Part shown: positions 1-7,524 of the stretch, one piece after another
Layout: the number at the start of each line of letters is the position of its first letter
Position numbering within the stretch: the stretch's first letter is position 1
NCBI GenBank assembly: GCA_003538495.1
Contig: DPSD01000421.1
Span: forward strand, 1-20,661
Length of the DNA stretch: 20,661 bases
Source: Accumulibacter sp.
GTDB lineage: Bacteria; Pseudomonadota; Gammaproteobacteria; Burkholderiales; Rhodocyclaceae
Reading direction: 5' to 3'
Program-made: the position numbers and the translations under genes
The notes under the pieces: generated by a model
What the model saw: the letters and a program-made list of their open reading frames with translations, nothing else
Databases searched by the model: none
What the model was told of the DNA's origin: nothing

Positions 1-256
1 ACCGGAAAACCATGGTTGCCCGCCAAATTCCTCTCGAACGGGGTACTGCGCGGCAGGCTTCCAGGCGCTCGTCGTTTGCTGGCGGCTGGACCTGACGACG
101 TGACTTGCCGCGCCGTACGCGTTTCGATTTCGATAGAATTGCGGCGAATCATAATCCACCCCGATTCGGTCATTCGACGAAAGCAGCCGGGTTTCACGCG
201 GCGAGGCGAATGCTCGGCCCGCATCGACGGCACCGCTTGTAACGATAATAAAAGTT
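1..256. other. Leading non-coding stretch upstream of the HD-GYP gene
   Basis: I find no convincing gene here. The one open frame (16-276, +) gives an Arg-rich, low-complexity product with no recognisable motif and runs into the HD-GYP gene, so I treat it as spurious. The last part is locally AT-richer (about 236-257), as expected just before a gene. A CATAAT hexamer at 150-155 could be a -10 element, but no good -35 lies at the right distance, so I do not call a promoter. Confidence 0.4.
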
Positions 257-1582
257 ATGGTCAAGATTGGCGATGAGCATTACCTCAAGGCGGCAATGCA
301 GCTTGGGGACCTGCAAACCGTGGTTGCCCACGAGGCGGTCTATTCCCGCAAAGGGATCAAGCTGGTCGAGCGCGGCGTGCGGGTCGACGGAAGGCTTTAC
401 CAGCGGTTGCTCAATCACAAGCTACAAGTGCCGATCGATCATAGCCTCTCTGCAGAGAGAACGGTCACCCGGGACGAGTTGCACGATCAGGCTGAACGTT
501 TCCTCGCGGAGCGACCTTTCTACGGCCGGCTGGCGGCCAGACCCGGCGACCGTGGAACACTGCTGGACGCCATCGGCAGCATCGCTCTTCCGAAGCCGAT
601 TGCATTCAGGTTGACGGTTGCCCGCGATTGCCGGGCCGCCGTCTTCGGGCACAGCCTGCAAGCTTCACTCATCGCGCTTCACCTGGGAATGCGCCGGAAT
701 CTGGCGGCGGCCGAGTTGCGCGCTTTGGCGGCGGCCGCCCTGTTGCATGACATCGGCGTGCTGCACATTGATCCCGAGGTTTTGCAGGCTGACCACAGGT
801 TTACTTCCGCCGAGAGGCGGCAGCTCCATGCGCACCCGCTCACTGGCGCGATGATCGTCCAGCAGCATCCCGAATACCCGCCCGCCGTAGCCAGAGCGAT
901 TCTTGAACACCACGAACGACACGACGGCACTGGTTATCCGCGGGGACTCAAGGGTCGTGAGATGAGCATGATGGGACGCATCATGCTGCTCGCCGAGGTG
1001 GTCGCTGCCGTTCTTGACAAGAAGGCCCGGGGCTCGGGGAAGCGCTTGTCTGTCATTCTGCGCCTGAACCACGTCAAGTTCGACCGCGAGATGTCGCAGG
1101 GCATCTTCGAGTTGTTGAAGCGAGAGGTCGTCGACGACGCCGATGTGGACCGCGGCCAGGTGGGCGCGGCCCGCCTCAAGCGTCTTCGCGAAGAATTCGG
1201 CGAATGGCGCCAGGCTCGCGCAGAGCTGGAGGACTACGCCGCAGGCGCGCGCGCCGCTGGCGCTTTCGTGGCCGGTCGAGTCGAGTTGCTGGAGCGTTCT
1301 CTGGCGGATGTGGGTCTTCACCCTGATCAGCTTTCGTCGGTCAGCGTTGATATCGGCGACCAGCAAACCGCCATTGCCGAGCTGGCAATGCTCGCGCACG
1401 AAGCGAGCTGGCAGTTGAAGGAGATCATCCGCGATGCCTTCTGTCGCTTCCCGACGCTCCACACGACGGAAGAGCCAGGAGAGCGCGCGATGCGTGACTG
1501 GCTGGGGCGTCTTGACGGACGCTTGAACCGAGCCGGCGACAAACGGTCGGCCGACGAAGCGCCACCTATCCTGTCCGGCTGA
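257..1582 (+). CDS. HD-GYP domain protein, probable cyclic-di-GMP phosphodiesterase
   Basis: This 441-residue protein carries the full HD-GYP signature: a first His in the FGHS segment, the HD pair at H164-D165 (LLHDIG), HHE at 218-220 and HDGTGYP at 222-228. The family hydrolyses cyclic di-GMP at a di- or tri-iron centre, and none of the key metal ligands that I can recognise is missing, so an active enzyme is likely. No membrane segment or signal peptide is visible, so it should be cytoplasmic. The N-terminal ~130 residues and the helical C-terminal ~140 residues match no domain I can name; there is no REC, PAS or GAF signature, so the input signal is unknown. The ATG start has no strong Shine-Dalgarno sequence (only AAAAG nearby). 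The gene stands alone, followed by a long gap, so it is probably monocistronic. Confidence 0.85.
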   Translation: MVKIGDEHYLKAAMQLGDLQTVVAHEAVYSRKGIKLVERGVRVDGRLYQRLLNHKLQVPIDHSLSAERTVTRDELHDQAERFLAERPFYGRLAARPGDRGTLLDAIGSIALPKPIAFRLTVARDCRAAVFGHSLQASLIALHLGMRRNLAAAELRALAAAALLHDIGVLHIDPEVLQADHRFTSAERRQLHAHPLTGAMIVQQHPEYPPAVARAILEHHERHDGTGYPRGLKGREMSMMGRIMLLAEVVAAVLDKKARGSGKRLSVILRLNHVKFDREMSQGIFELLKREVVDDADVDRGQVGAARLKRLREEFGEWRQARAELEDYAAGARAAGAFVAGRVELLERSLADVGLHPDQLSSVSVDIGDQQTAIAELAMLAHEASWQLKEIIRDAFCRFPTLHTTEEPGERAMRDWLGRLDGRLNRAGDKRSADEAPPILSG

Positions 1583-1599
1583 CCGTCTCATTGCGCGTG

Positions 1600-1618
1600 C
1601 TCGGCCAGACGGGCCGAG
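1600..1618 (+). terminator. GC-rich hairpin after the HD-GYP gene
   Basis: CTCGGCC and GGCCGAG form a perfect 7-bp stem around a 5-base loop, 17 bases after the stop codon. No T-tract follows, so it is not a classical intrinsic terminator. It could stabilise the 3' end or assist Rho-dependent termination. Confidence 0.35.
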
Positions 1619-1876
1619 TGAAGTCTGGTCCAGCCCCATCGGCTACCCGGCCGTCCGGCCGACATGCTGTCGGTGCCGCCGAGCGGGTTCTACGGCAGCG
1701 TCGCCGTCCCGCCTTCCTCCTCCACGACCGACCGACTCCGCCCGTGAGCGTTCTGGCGTGCGCCTATCGTCCTCGCGGTGGGTAACTACGCGTGCCTCGC
1801 TCAGCGCCTTCGGCGTTGGTGCCAACAGCCGGATCTCCCGACGCTGCCGACTGCCACCTCGCGCGCAGCGCACCAG

Positions 1877-1889
1877 TTGTCCTGAACAA
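1877..1889. promoter_or_regulatory. Candidate operator, palindrome copy 1
   Basis: The 13-mer TTGTCCTGAACAA is a palindrome with five of six pairs matching around a central T. It fits the shared pattern TTGTCnnnGACAA in all but one outer base and is the left arm of an inverted repeat with copy 2. The size and symmetry suit a dimeric helix-turn-helix regulator. The regulator itself is not in the window. Confidence 0.45.
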
Positions 1890-1904
1890 AATAACAACAA
1901 GGCA

Positions 1905-1933
1905 TTGACAGCCGCCAAGACAGGCGTTAAGGT
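1905..1933 (+). promoter_or_regulatory. Possible sigma-70 type promoter between palindromes 1 and 2
   Basis: TTGACA (1905-1910) is a perfect -35 hexamer. With a 17-base spacer it is followed by TAAGGT (1928-1933), which keeps only the most conserved T, A and final T of a -10 element. It sits inside the inverted repeat formed by the two palindromes, a position that would allow repression. The weak -10 makes this tentative, and the distance to the first gene (about 280 bases) implies a long leader. Confidence 0.3.
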
Positions 1934-1949
1934 TGCGTCAAACGACCTT

Positions 1950-1962
1950 TTGTCTAGGACAA
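1950..1962. promoter_or_regulatory. Candidate operator, palindrome copy 2
   Basis: TTGTCTAGGACAA again pairs at five of six positions. Extended by a few bases, the segment 1948-1963 is the reverse complement of 1876-1891 at 14 of 16 positions, so copies 1 and 2 form a large inverted repeat spanning 88 bases. The sequence ACAACAAGG also follows both copies. Confidence 0.45.
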
Positions 1963-2130
1963 CAAGGATAGCTAAGCAGTAGGTAACCCAGTCACCATTC
2001 CTTGCCTGAAAGGGCGATGAGGGCCACCTTCGTGCTCAATGGCGCCTATCTCTACCGGACTTTAATGGTTTTCGACACGATTCGGGAGCGATCGCTGCGG
2101 CGCCGCGCTCCAGCTCAAGATTGACGGATG

Positions 2131-2143
2131 TTGTCATGGACAA
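2131..2143. promoter_or_regulatory. Candidate operator, palindrome copy 3
   Basis: TTGTCATGGACAA matches TTGTCnnnGACAA exactly. It lies 74 bases upstream of the glutathione peroxidase start. It also contains an ATG that would only be read if translation began upstream of the preferred start, which is another reason to treat this stretch as regulatory rather than coding. Confidence 0.4.
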
Positions 2144-2216
2144 AAAGACGCTTTCAGTCGATGCCGTGTTGGCTGCCCCGGCGATCCGTCGGCGCTCACC
2201 TTTCCAGGAGAACATT

Positions 2217-2777
2217 ATGCCGCTGTCGCTTTTCCCCGCCGTTGCCCTGGCCATCAGCGCCTTTGCGCCACCGCTGGCCGCAGCGGCGGAGCAGTGCCCG
2301 CCGCTGCTGCAACACAGCTTCACCACGCTGCAGGGTCAGACGACCCAGTCGCTGTGCCAGTGGCGGGGCAAGGTCTTGCTGGTCGTGAATACCGCCAGCT
2401 ACTGCGGCCTTACGGCGCAATACGACGGCCTCGAAAAGCTGTACGCACGTCTCAGGGACAAGGGGCTGGTCGTGGTGGGTTTCCCCTCGAACGACTTTGG
2501 CGATCAGGAACCCGGCAACAATCAGGAGATCGCCGAGTTCTGCCGGCTGACCTACGGTGTGCAGTTCCCGATGTTTGCCAAGGCCACGGTCGTCGGTGCC
2601 AATGCCAGCCCTTTCTACGCGCAACTCGCCAAGGCGGCCGGTGAACAGCCGCGATGGAACTTCCACAAGTACCTGATCGATCGCGGCGGCCGGCAGGTGC
2701 TCAGCTTCGGCAGCCGCGTCAAGCCGGACGACCCCATGTTGCTCGCCAGGATTGACCAGTTTCTCGGCAAGCAGTGA
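2217..2777 (+). CDS. Exported glutathione peroxidase family protein
   Basis: A 186-residue thiol peroxidase of the GPx family, which reduces hydrogen peroxide or lipid hydroperoxides through a catalytic cysteine. C63 lies in the NTASYCGLT motif, W147-N148 in the WNF motif. The canonical FPCNQFG segment reads FPSNDFGDQEPG at 89-100, so the usual catalytic Gln is Asp93 and the nearby Cys is Ser91. I chose the ATG at 2217 over an upstream one at 2121 because CCAGGAG precedes it and the product begins with a clean signal peptide ending near LAAAAE. It should therefore act in the periplasm, unlike BtuE-type cytosolic enzymes. It is first in the operon, 51 bases before folE2. Lipid hydroperoxides made by photo-oxidation would be a fitting substrate, but that is inference. 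Confidence 0.88.
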   Translation: MPLSLFPAVALAISAFAPPLAAAAEQCPPLLQHSFTTLQGQTTQSLCQWRGKVLLVVNTASYCGLTAQYDGLEKLYARLRDKGLVVVGFPSNDFGDQEPGNNQEIAEFCRLTYGVQFPMFAKATVVGANASPFYAQLAKAAGEQPRWNFHKYLIDRGGRQVLSFGSRVKPDDPMLLARIDQFLGKQ

Positions 2778-2828
2778 CCGCTATCCCGCCACCGACCACC
2801 CGTCGCCTCTCTTCCCTGGAGACACACC

Positions 2829-3644
2829 ATGAATGCACCAGAACACTTCTTTCTTCCTGACATCCAGGCCACTGCCGACCTGCGCCAACTGGCGATTCAC
2901 AAGGTTGGCGTCAAGGGCCTGCGCTACCCGCTGGCACTGCTCGACGCCGCCGGCAAGGTCCAGAACACCGTCGCCACTCTGTCGATGTCCGTGGGCTTGC
3001 CACCGGAAGTCAAGGGAACGCACATGTCGCGCTTTGTCGAGCTGGTCGAGCAGAAGCGCGCACCGCTGAACGTCAATCGCCTGTTGCGCATGCTGGACGA
3101 AATGCTGCTCCGGCTGGAGGCGACGAGCGGCGAGATCGAACTCGCCTTCCCCTATTTCATCAGCAAGGCGGCGCCGGTATCGACAGTCGAAAGTCTGCTC
3201 GACTACGAGGTGCGGATGATCGCCGAAAAGCCCGAAGGACGGCCGACCGAGCTGACGCTGGAGGTGGTCGCGCCGGTAACCAGCCTGTGCCCGTGCTCCA
3301 AGGAGATCAGCGCCTACGGCGCGCACAACCAGCGCTCGCACATCACGATCAGCGCCCGGCTGTGCTCCGGGATGACCCCGGAGGAGCTGGTTCGGCTGGC
3401 CGAGGAAGAGGCTTCGTGCGAGGTCTTCGGGCTGCTCAAGCGGCCTGACGAGAAGTGGGTCACCGAGCGCGCCTACGACAACCCCAAGTTCGTCGAAGAC
3501 CTGGTCCGCGATATCGCCCTACGGCTGATGAAAGACCAGCGCATCGCGTCCTGGACAGTGAAGTCCGAAAACTTCGAGTCGATTCACAACCATTCGGCTT
3601 ACGCCGAGATCAGCGGCGAAAACGCCGAAAGGACGGGGGGATAA
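2829..3644 (+). CDS. folE2: GTP cyclohydrolase IB (FolE2)
   Basis: A 271-residue protein of the FolE2/MptA type, which converts GTP to 7,8-dihydroneopterin triphosphate, the entry step to tetrahydrofolate (and a source of precursor for queuosine). The metal-site Cys154 in SLCPCSKEIS and His166 in GAHNQRS are 12 residues apart, the same spacing I recall for C147 and H159 of the Neisseria enzyme. Length fits the family. GGAGAC precedes the ATG. FolE2 works with metals other than zinc and often backs up the zinc enzyme FolE; no Zur-like box is evident. Its stop is 2 bases from the next start, so it is cotranscribed with lipid genes rather than with other folate genes. One explanation is supply of the folate antenna of photolyases, whose genes neighbour similar clusters elsewhere. 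Confidence 0.95.
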   Translation: MNAPEHFFLPDIQATADLRQLAIHKVGVKGLRYPLALLDAAGKVQNTVATLSMSVGLPPEVKGTHMSRFVELVEQKRAPLNVNRLLRMLDEMLLRLEATSGEIELAFPYFISKAAPVSTVESLLDYEVRMIAEKPEGRPTELTLEVVAPVTSLCPCSKEISAYGAHNQRSHITISARLCSGMTPEELVRLAEEEASCEVFGLLKRPDEKWVTERAYDNPKFVEDLVRDIALRLMKDQRIASWTVKSENFESIHNHSAYAEISGENAERTGG

Positions 3645-3646
3645 AC

Positions 3647-4987
3647 ATGCGTGGCGGACAACGTATCGCCGTGGTCGGCGCCGGGATTTCGGGTCTGGCC
3701 AGTGCCTGGCTGCTGTCGCAGAAACACCGGGTGACGCTGTACGAGGCGGCTGCGACTCTCGGCGGTCACACCAACACGGTCGATGTGACGCTGGAGGGCT
3801 TGCGCTACCCGGTCGATACCGGATTCCTGGTGTTCAACACCCAGACCTACCCGAATCTGACGGCGATGTTTGCCCACCTGGGCGTCGCCAGCGTCGGGAG
3901 CGAAATGTCCTTTTCGGTCAGTCTCGACGAACCGAGGCTGGAATGGTCGGGCAGCAGCCTGGCGACTGTTTTCGGGCAGAAGAGGAATCTGCTGCGGCCG
4001 GACTTCTGGCGGATGCTGTCCGATATCGTGCGCTTCAACCGCGAGAGTGTCGCCTGGCTGGAGAGCAATCCCGGCGACTGCGAAGAGCGTTTGAGCCTGC
4101 GTGAATTCCTGGCCATCGGCGGCTACTCGCGCCCCTTTGCCGACTGGTACCTGCTGCCGATGGCTGCGGCGATCTGGTCGTGCCCGGCAGCGGCAATGCT
4201 CGACTACCCGCTGGCCAGCTTCGTTCGTTTCTGCCGTAATCACGGCTTGCTGCAGGTCTTCGACCGTCCGATCTGGCGAACAGTCAGCGGCGGCGGGCGG
4301 GAATATGTCAGAAAGCTCGCGGCCTGCCTCGACGATGTCCGCCTGGCGACACCGGTGCGTGCAGTCGGCCACCGCGCCGGCGATCTGCGCTTGCATACCG
4401 ATCTGGGCGTTGAGCACTACGACCAGATCGTCCTCGCCTGTCACAGCGACCAGGCGCTGGCGATCATGGGAGACACGGCGACGCGGGCCGAGCGCCGATT
4501 GCTGGGCGCCATCCGCTATGCGCCCAACCGGGCCGTCCTGCATACCGACGCCGATCTGCTGCCGCGTTCGCCGGCGCTGTGGTCAGCGTGGAATTATCTG
4601 TCGAGTGGCGGCGAGGGCGAGCGGTGTCCGGTCAGCGTCTCGTACCTGATCAACCGCCTGCAGCCGCTACCGTTCAAGACCCCACTGATGGTCTCCCTGA
4701 ACCCGCAGCGCGAGCCACTGGTCGAGCGGGTGATCGCCGAATTCGAATACCAACACCCCATCTTCGACGCGTCGGCGATCGCCGCGCAGCGGCAGTTGCC
4801 GGCCATCTCCGGGGCGCGTGGGGTATGGTTCTGCGGTGCATGGAACGGCTACGGCTTTCACGAGGACGGCCTCAAGTCGGCGCTGCAAGTAGCTAACGCG
4901 ATGGGCTGCCACGCGCCCTGGCAGGGTGTCGATGGGGCTGCCCGGGAACGGCCGGCAGCAACGCGAACCGCGGAACTCGCTGCATGA
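3647..4987 (+). CDS. FAD-dependent amine-oxidase-like protein (COG2907 type)
   Basis: A 446-residue flavoprotein. The N-terminus has the dinucleotide-binding fold IAVVGAGISGLASAWLL (G11, G13, G16) followed by YEAAATLGGHTNTV, which is typical of the amine oxidase/phytoene-desaturase superfamily. The C-terminus has the matching FAD motif WFCGAWNGYGFHEDGLKSA. The substrate is unknown; members of this group sit almost always next to cfa-like and DUF1365 genes and are suspected to act on acyl chains. The open frame extends upstream to 3455, but that part overlaps folE2 and is Arg-rich, so the ATG at 3647, after AAAGGACGGGG, is preferred. It overlaps the following gene by 4 bases. Confidence 0.9.
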   Translation: MRGGQRIAVVGAGISGLASAWLLSQKHRVTLYEAAATLGGHTNTVDVTLEGLRYPVDTGFLVFNTQTYPNLTAMFAHLGVASVGSEMSFSVSLDEPRLEWSGSSLATVFGQKRNLLRPDFWRMLSDIVRFNRESVAWLESNPGDCEERLSLREFLAIGGYSRPFADWYLLPMAAAIWSCPAAAMLDYPLASFVRFCRNHGLLQVFDRPIWRTVSGGGREYVRKLAACLDDVRLATPVRAVGHRAGDLRLHTDLGVEHYDQIVLACHSDQALAIMGDTATRAERRLLGAIRYAPNRAVLHTDADLLPRSPALWSAWNYLSSGGEGERCPVSVSYLINRLQPLPFKTPLMVSLNPQREPLVERVIAEFEYQHPIFDASAIAAQRQLPAISGARGVWFCGAWNGYGFHEDGLKSALQVANAMGCHAPWQGVDGAARERPAATRTAELAA

Positions 4988-5766
4988 ACGCGGCTCCGGC
5001 TCGCCTCTTCTTCGGCCAGGTCATGCACCGTCGGGTGCGGCCGGTGGCCAATCGCTTCGTCTACCCGGTCTGCTTCTGCGTGCTGCCGCTCGCGCGCGTC
5101 GAACAATCGAGCAGCGCGCTGTTCGCTGTCAATCGCTGGAATCTCTTCAGTTTCCATTTTGCCGACCACGGCGCGCGCGACGGATCGCATCCGCTGCCCT
5201 GGATCCAGGGGCTGCTGCAGCGAGAAGGGATCGGCGCCGATGGCGAGATTTGGCTGCAATGCTTTCCGCGCCTGCTCGGTTTCGTCTTCAACCCGATCAG
5301 CCTGTGGTTCTGCCACGACCGCGACGGGCAGTTGCTTGCCGTTCTGGCCGAAGTCAACAACACCTTCGGCGAGCGTCACAACTACCTGCTGGCGAATACC
5401 GACGGTCGACCGATCCGCGACGGCGAGACCCTCGAGCAGCGCAAGGTTTTCCATGTGTCGCCGTTCATGGATGTCGCCGGCCACTACCGCTTCCGCTTCC
5501 ACTGGCGTTGCGGATCAGACGGCATCGCCACCTGGCGTCTCGCGCGAATCGATCACGGCGACGAGGGAGGGGACCTGTTGCACACCGCGATTTCCGGCCA
5601 GGCCGAAACGCTGACCAGCGGCCCCCTGATCAAGGCCTTCTTGCGCTTCCCGCTGCTGACTCTTGGCGTCGTCTGGCGCATTCACTGGCAGGCGCTGAGG
5701 CTGTGGGTCAAGCGCGTCCCGTTGTTCCGCAAACCAGAACCGCCACTTGAGGAGACCAGCCGATGA
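4984..5766 (+). CDS. DUF1365 family protein
   Basis: A 260-residue protein recognised as DUF1365 (COG3496) from its start (LFFGQVMHRRVRPVANRFVY) and the FNPISLWFCHD and EVNNTFGERHNYLL blocks. The biochemical function is not known. Across proteobacteria this family is found between an amine-oxidase-like flavoprotein and a cfa-like methyltransferase, as here, so a role in the same lipid modification is likely. It starts in an ATGA overlap with the upstream gene and ends in another with cfa, which points to translational coupling. No signal peptide is seen; a hydrophobic stretch near the C-terminus (LRFPLLTLGVVWRIHW) could make it membrane-associated. Confidence 0.9.
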   Translation: MNAAPARLFFGQVMHRRVRPVANRFVYPVCFCVLPLARVEQSSSALFAVNRWNLFSFHFADHGARDGSHPLPWIQGLLQREGIGADGEIWLQCFPRLLGFVFNPISLWFCHDRDGQLLAVLAEVNNTFGERHNYLLANTDGRPIRDGETLEQRKVFHVSPFMDVAGHYRFRFHWRCGSDGIATWRLARIDHGDEGGDLLHTAISGQAETLTSGPLIKAFLRFPLLTLGVVWRIHWQALRLWVKRVPLFRKPEPPLEETSR

Positions 5767-7001
5767 TCGGCATCCAAAACATTCTCACCTTCCCTACCGC
5801 CGCTGCTGTCAGGCAGGCGCCGCGCAGCGCGCGGGCGGTGCTCGCGCTGCTCGAAGGGATCGAACACGGTAGCCTCGAAGTCCGGCTGCCCGACGGCGAC
5901 CGGCTGCGCTTTGGTCAGCACGACAACGGCAACAGCAGCACGCTGCTCGAGATCGGCAGTTGGTCGGTCTTCGATTGGGTGCTCGAGCGCGGCGACGTCG
6001 GTCTCGCCGAGGCGTGGATCGACGGTCACTGGCGCAGTCCGGACCTCACCGCTCTGCTCACCCTGTTCGCCGACAATCGGCAGTCGATGTCGCGAGCGCT
6101 CTATGGACACTGGTGGGGACTGCTGAGTGCGCGCCTGCGGCACTTGCTGAACGCCAACACGCGCTCCGGTTCGCGGCGAAACATCATGGCGCACTATGAC
6201 CTGGGCAACGACTTCTACCGCCTGTGGCTGGACCCGACGATGAGCTACTCGAGCGCCCTCTACTCCAGCGACGCGCCACGGTCGATGGCCGCTGCGCAAC
6301 TCGCCAAGTACCGGCGAATCATCCAGCGGCTTGACGCCAGCCCCGGCCAGCGCGTGCTGGAAATCGGCTGTGGCTGGGGCGCCTTTGCCGAAACCGCGGC
6401 GCGCGAGGCTGGCCTGCAGGTCGTCGGCCTGACGCTGTCGCCGGCGCAGTTCGAGTATGCCCGTCAGCGCATGCGTCTTGCCGGCGTCACGCAGCAGGTG
6501 AAGATCGAGTTGCGCGACTACCGCGATCTGGTCGGTGAGCAGTTCGATCACATTGTCTCGATCGAGATGTTCGAAGCCGTCGGCGAACGTTGGTGGCCGA
6601 CCTACTTTGCGACCCTGCAGCGCCTGCTGGCGCCGGGCGGCCGGGCGATGGTGCAGAGCATCACCATCGCTGACAGGCTGTTCGCGCGCTACCGGCGTGG
6701 CACCGATTTCATTCAACAGCATGTCTTCCCCGGCGGCATGTTGCCGAGCCGGGCGGTGTTTGGCGAGCGCGCGGCCCGCGCCGGGCTGGTGGTGCGCGAC
6801 GCCTTTGCCTTCGGACGCGACTACTCGCGGACCCTGGGCGAATGGTCGGCAAACTTCGAGCGGCACTGGCCGGCCATCGAAGCACAAGGTTTTGACGAAC
6901 GCTTCCGTCGTCTCTGGCGCTTCTACCTGGCGTACTGTCAGGCGGGCTTCAACAGCGGCGCGACTGACGTCGTGCAGTTCGAGCTGGCGCACCCCCGATG
7001 A
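5763..7001 (+). CDS. Cyclopropane-fatty-acyl-phospholipid synthase family methyltransferase
   Basis: A 412-residue protein of the CFA synthase family, which uses S-adenosylmethionine to add a methylene or methyl to the double bond of unsaturated phospholipid acyl chains. Visible signatures are HYDLGNDFYRLWLDPTMSYSSA, the SAM-binding loop VLEIGCGWG (198-206), SIEMFEAVGERWW, and the TDFIQQHVFPGGMLPS segment. Slightly longer than the E. coli enzyme (382) with an extra N-terminal part. It lies inside the amine oxidase/DUF1365 set rather than alone, and such cluster-linked homologues are not necessarily cyclopropane makers: a related gene in Rhodobacter sphaeroides is, from memory, tied to furan fatty acid formation. 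I therefore give the family but no symbol. ATGA overlaps on both sides. Confidence 0.93.
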   Translation: MIGIQNILTFPTAAAVRQAPRSARAVLALLEGIEHGSLEVRLPDGDRLRFGQHDNGNSSTLLEIGSWSVFDWVLERGDVGLAEAWIDGHWRSPDLTALLTLFADNRQSMSRALYGHWWGLLSARLRHLLNANTRSGSRRNIMAHYDLGNDFYRLWLDPTMSYSSALYSSDAPRSMAAAQLAKYRRIIQRLDASPGQRVLEIGCGWGAFAETAAREAGLQVVGLTLSPAQFEYARQRMRLAGVTQQVKIELRDYRDLVGEQFDHIVSIEMFEAVGERWWPTYFATLQRLLAPGGRAMVQSITIADRLFARYRRGTDFIQQHVFPGGMLPSRAVFGERAARAGLVVRDAFAFGRDYSRTLGEWSANFERHWPAIEAQGFDERFRRLWRFYLAYCQAGFNSGATDVVQFELAHPR

Positions 7002-7522
7002 GGAAGCTGTTCGCCGCGTTCTTGCTCGCCGGCAGCACGCTGGTCCACGCTCTGCCCGATGCGCTGCGCGAAACTGGCACGGCCTGGCGGCAGTGGGGCA
7101 GCGGTGAAATGACCTGGCTGGGCTTCGCGCTTTATCGCGCCACGCTGTGGGTCGCCGGGCCGCCGACTGCCAATCCGGCAGCGGATGTGCCAACCGCGCT
7201 GCAACTGGAGTATCGCCGCGATATCCCGCGCGACCGGCTGATCCAGACCACGCTCGACGAGCTGCGCCGACTCGGCGCCGGCGAGGCGCAGTTGCAGCGC
7301 TGGCAGGCTGAGTTGCAGCGGGTCTTCCCGGATGTGAGGGAGGGCGAGACCATTGTCGGCGTTCATTACCCGGGGCGAGGGGCGGCCTTCTTCTACCGTG
7401 GTGTGCCCACTGGCGAAATCAGCGACGCCGAATTTGCCCGCCTGTTCTTCGCCATCTGGCTCGATCCGCGCAGCCGCAGCCCGGCTCTGCGCGCCGCTCT
7501 CCTCAAGCCACCGGGGCTCTGA
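6998..7522 (+). CDS. Chalcone-isomerase-like exported protein
   Basis: A 174-residue protein with an N-terminal signal peptide (about residues 1-18, ending VHALP) and the bacterial chalcone isomerase-like pattern, for example GEMTWLGFALYRATLWV near the start, LQLEYRRDIPRDRLIQTT, and GAAFFYRGVPTGEISDAEFARLFFAIWLDPRS near the end. Plant relatives act in flavonoid synthesis or bind fatty acids; the bacterial branch has no settled function. Given the surrounding lipid genes, a periplasmic fatty-acid or lipid-binding role is plausible, but this is inference. It overlaps cfa by 4 bases and is 2 bases from the transporter gene. Confidence 0.82.
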   Translation: MRKLFAAFLLAGSTLVHALPDALRETGTAWRQWGSGEMTWLGFALYRATLWVAGPPTANPAADVPTALQLEYRRDIPRDRLIQTTLDELRRLGAGEAQLQRWQAELQRVFPDVREGETIVGVHYPGRGAAFFYRGVPTGEISDAEFARLFFAIWLDPRSRSPALRAALLKPPGL

Positions 7523-7524
7523 GC

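Larger units (their letters stand above)
1583..2216. other. Long intergenic region before the lipid/oxidative-stress operon
   Basis: No frame in this stretch looks like a real gene: the candidate products are Arg/Pro-rich shadows. The first 290 bases are GC-rich with several small hairpins (for example GTTGG/CCAAC near 1815-1828). From about 1876 the composition becomes distinctly AT-richer and holds a large inverted repeat, a promoter-like pair and a third copy of the same palindrome at 2131-2143. This is the expected place for the promoter and operators of the operon that starts at 2217. Confidence 0.6.

Noticed and set aside
16..276. Open frame at the left edge
   Set aside because: Arg-rich product without motifs, overlapping the start of the HD-GYP gene in another frame.
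1876..1963. Inverted repeat resembling an integron attC site or a miniature transposable element
   Set aside because: The ends read GTTGTCC/GGACAAC and do not fit the RYYYAAC/GTTRRRY core sites, there is no integrase or cassette, and no target-site duplication is apparent. The 13-bp palindromes with a third copy suit operators better.
1876..2216. Sigma-E/ChrR-type promoter (TGATCC plus TAAGA-like)
   Set aside because: No TGATCC-like -35 is present at a proper distance from a TAAG-type -10 in this region, despite the singlet-oxygen-like gene content.
2121..2216. Upstream ATG extension of the glutathione peroxidase
   Set aside because: It lacks a good Shine-Dalgarno, overlaps palindrome copy 3 and would bury the clear signal peptide that begins at 2217.
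5682..7193. Long open frame on the minus strand, about 500 codons
   Set aside because: It is entirely antisense to the cfa homologue and its neighbours; the product is low-complexity Arg/Ala/Gln-rich, a usual artefact of GC-rich coding DNA.
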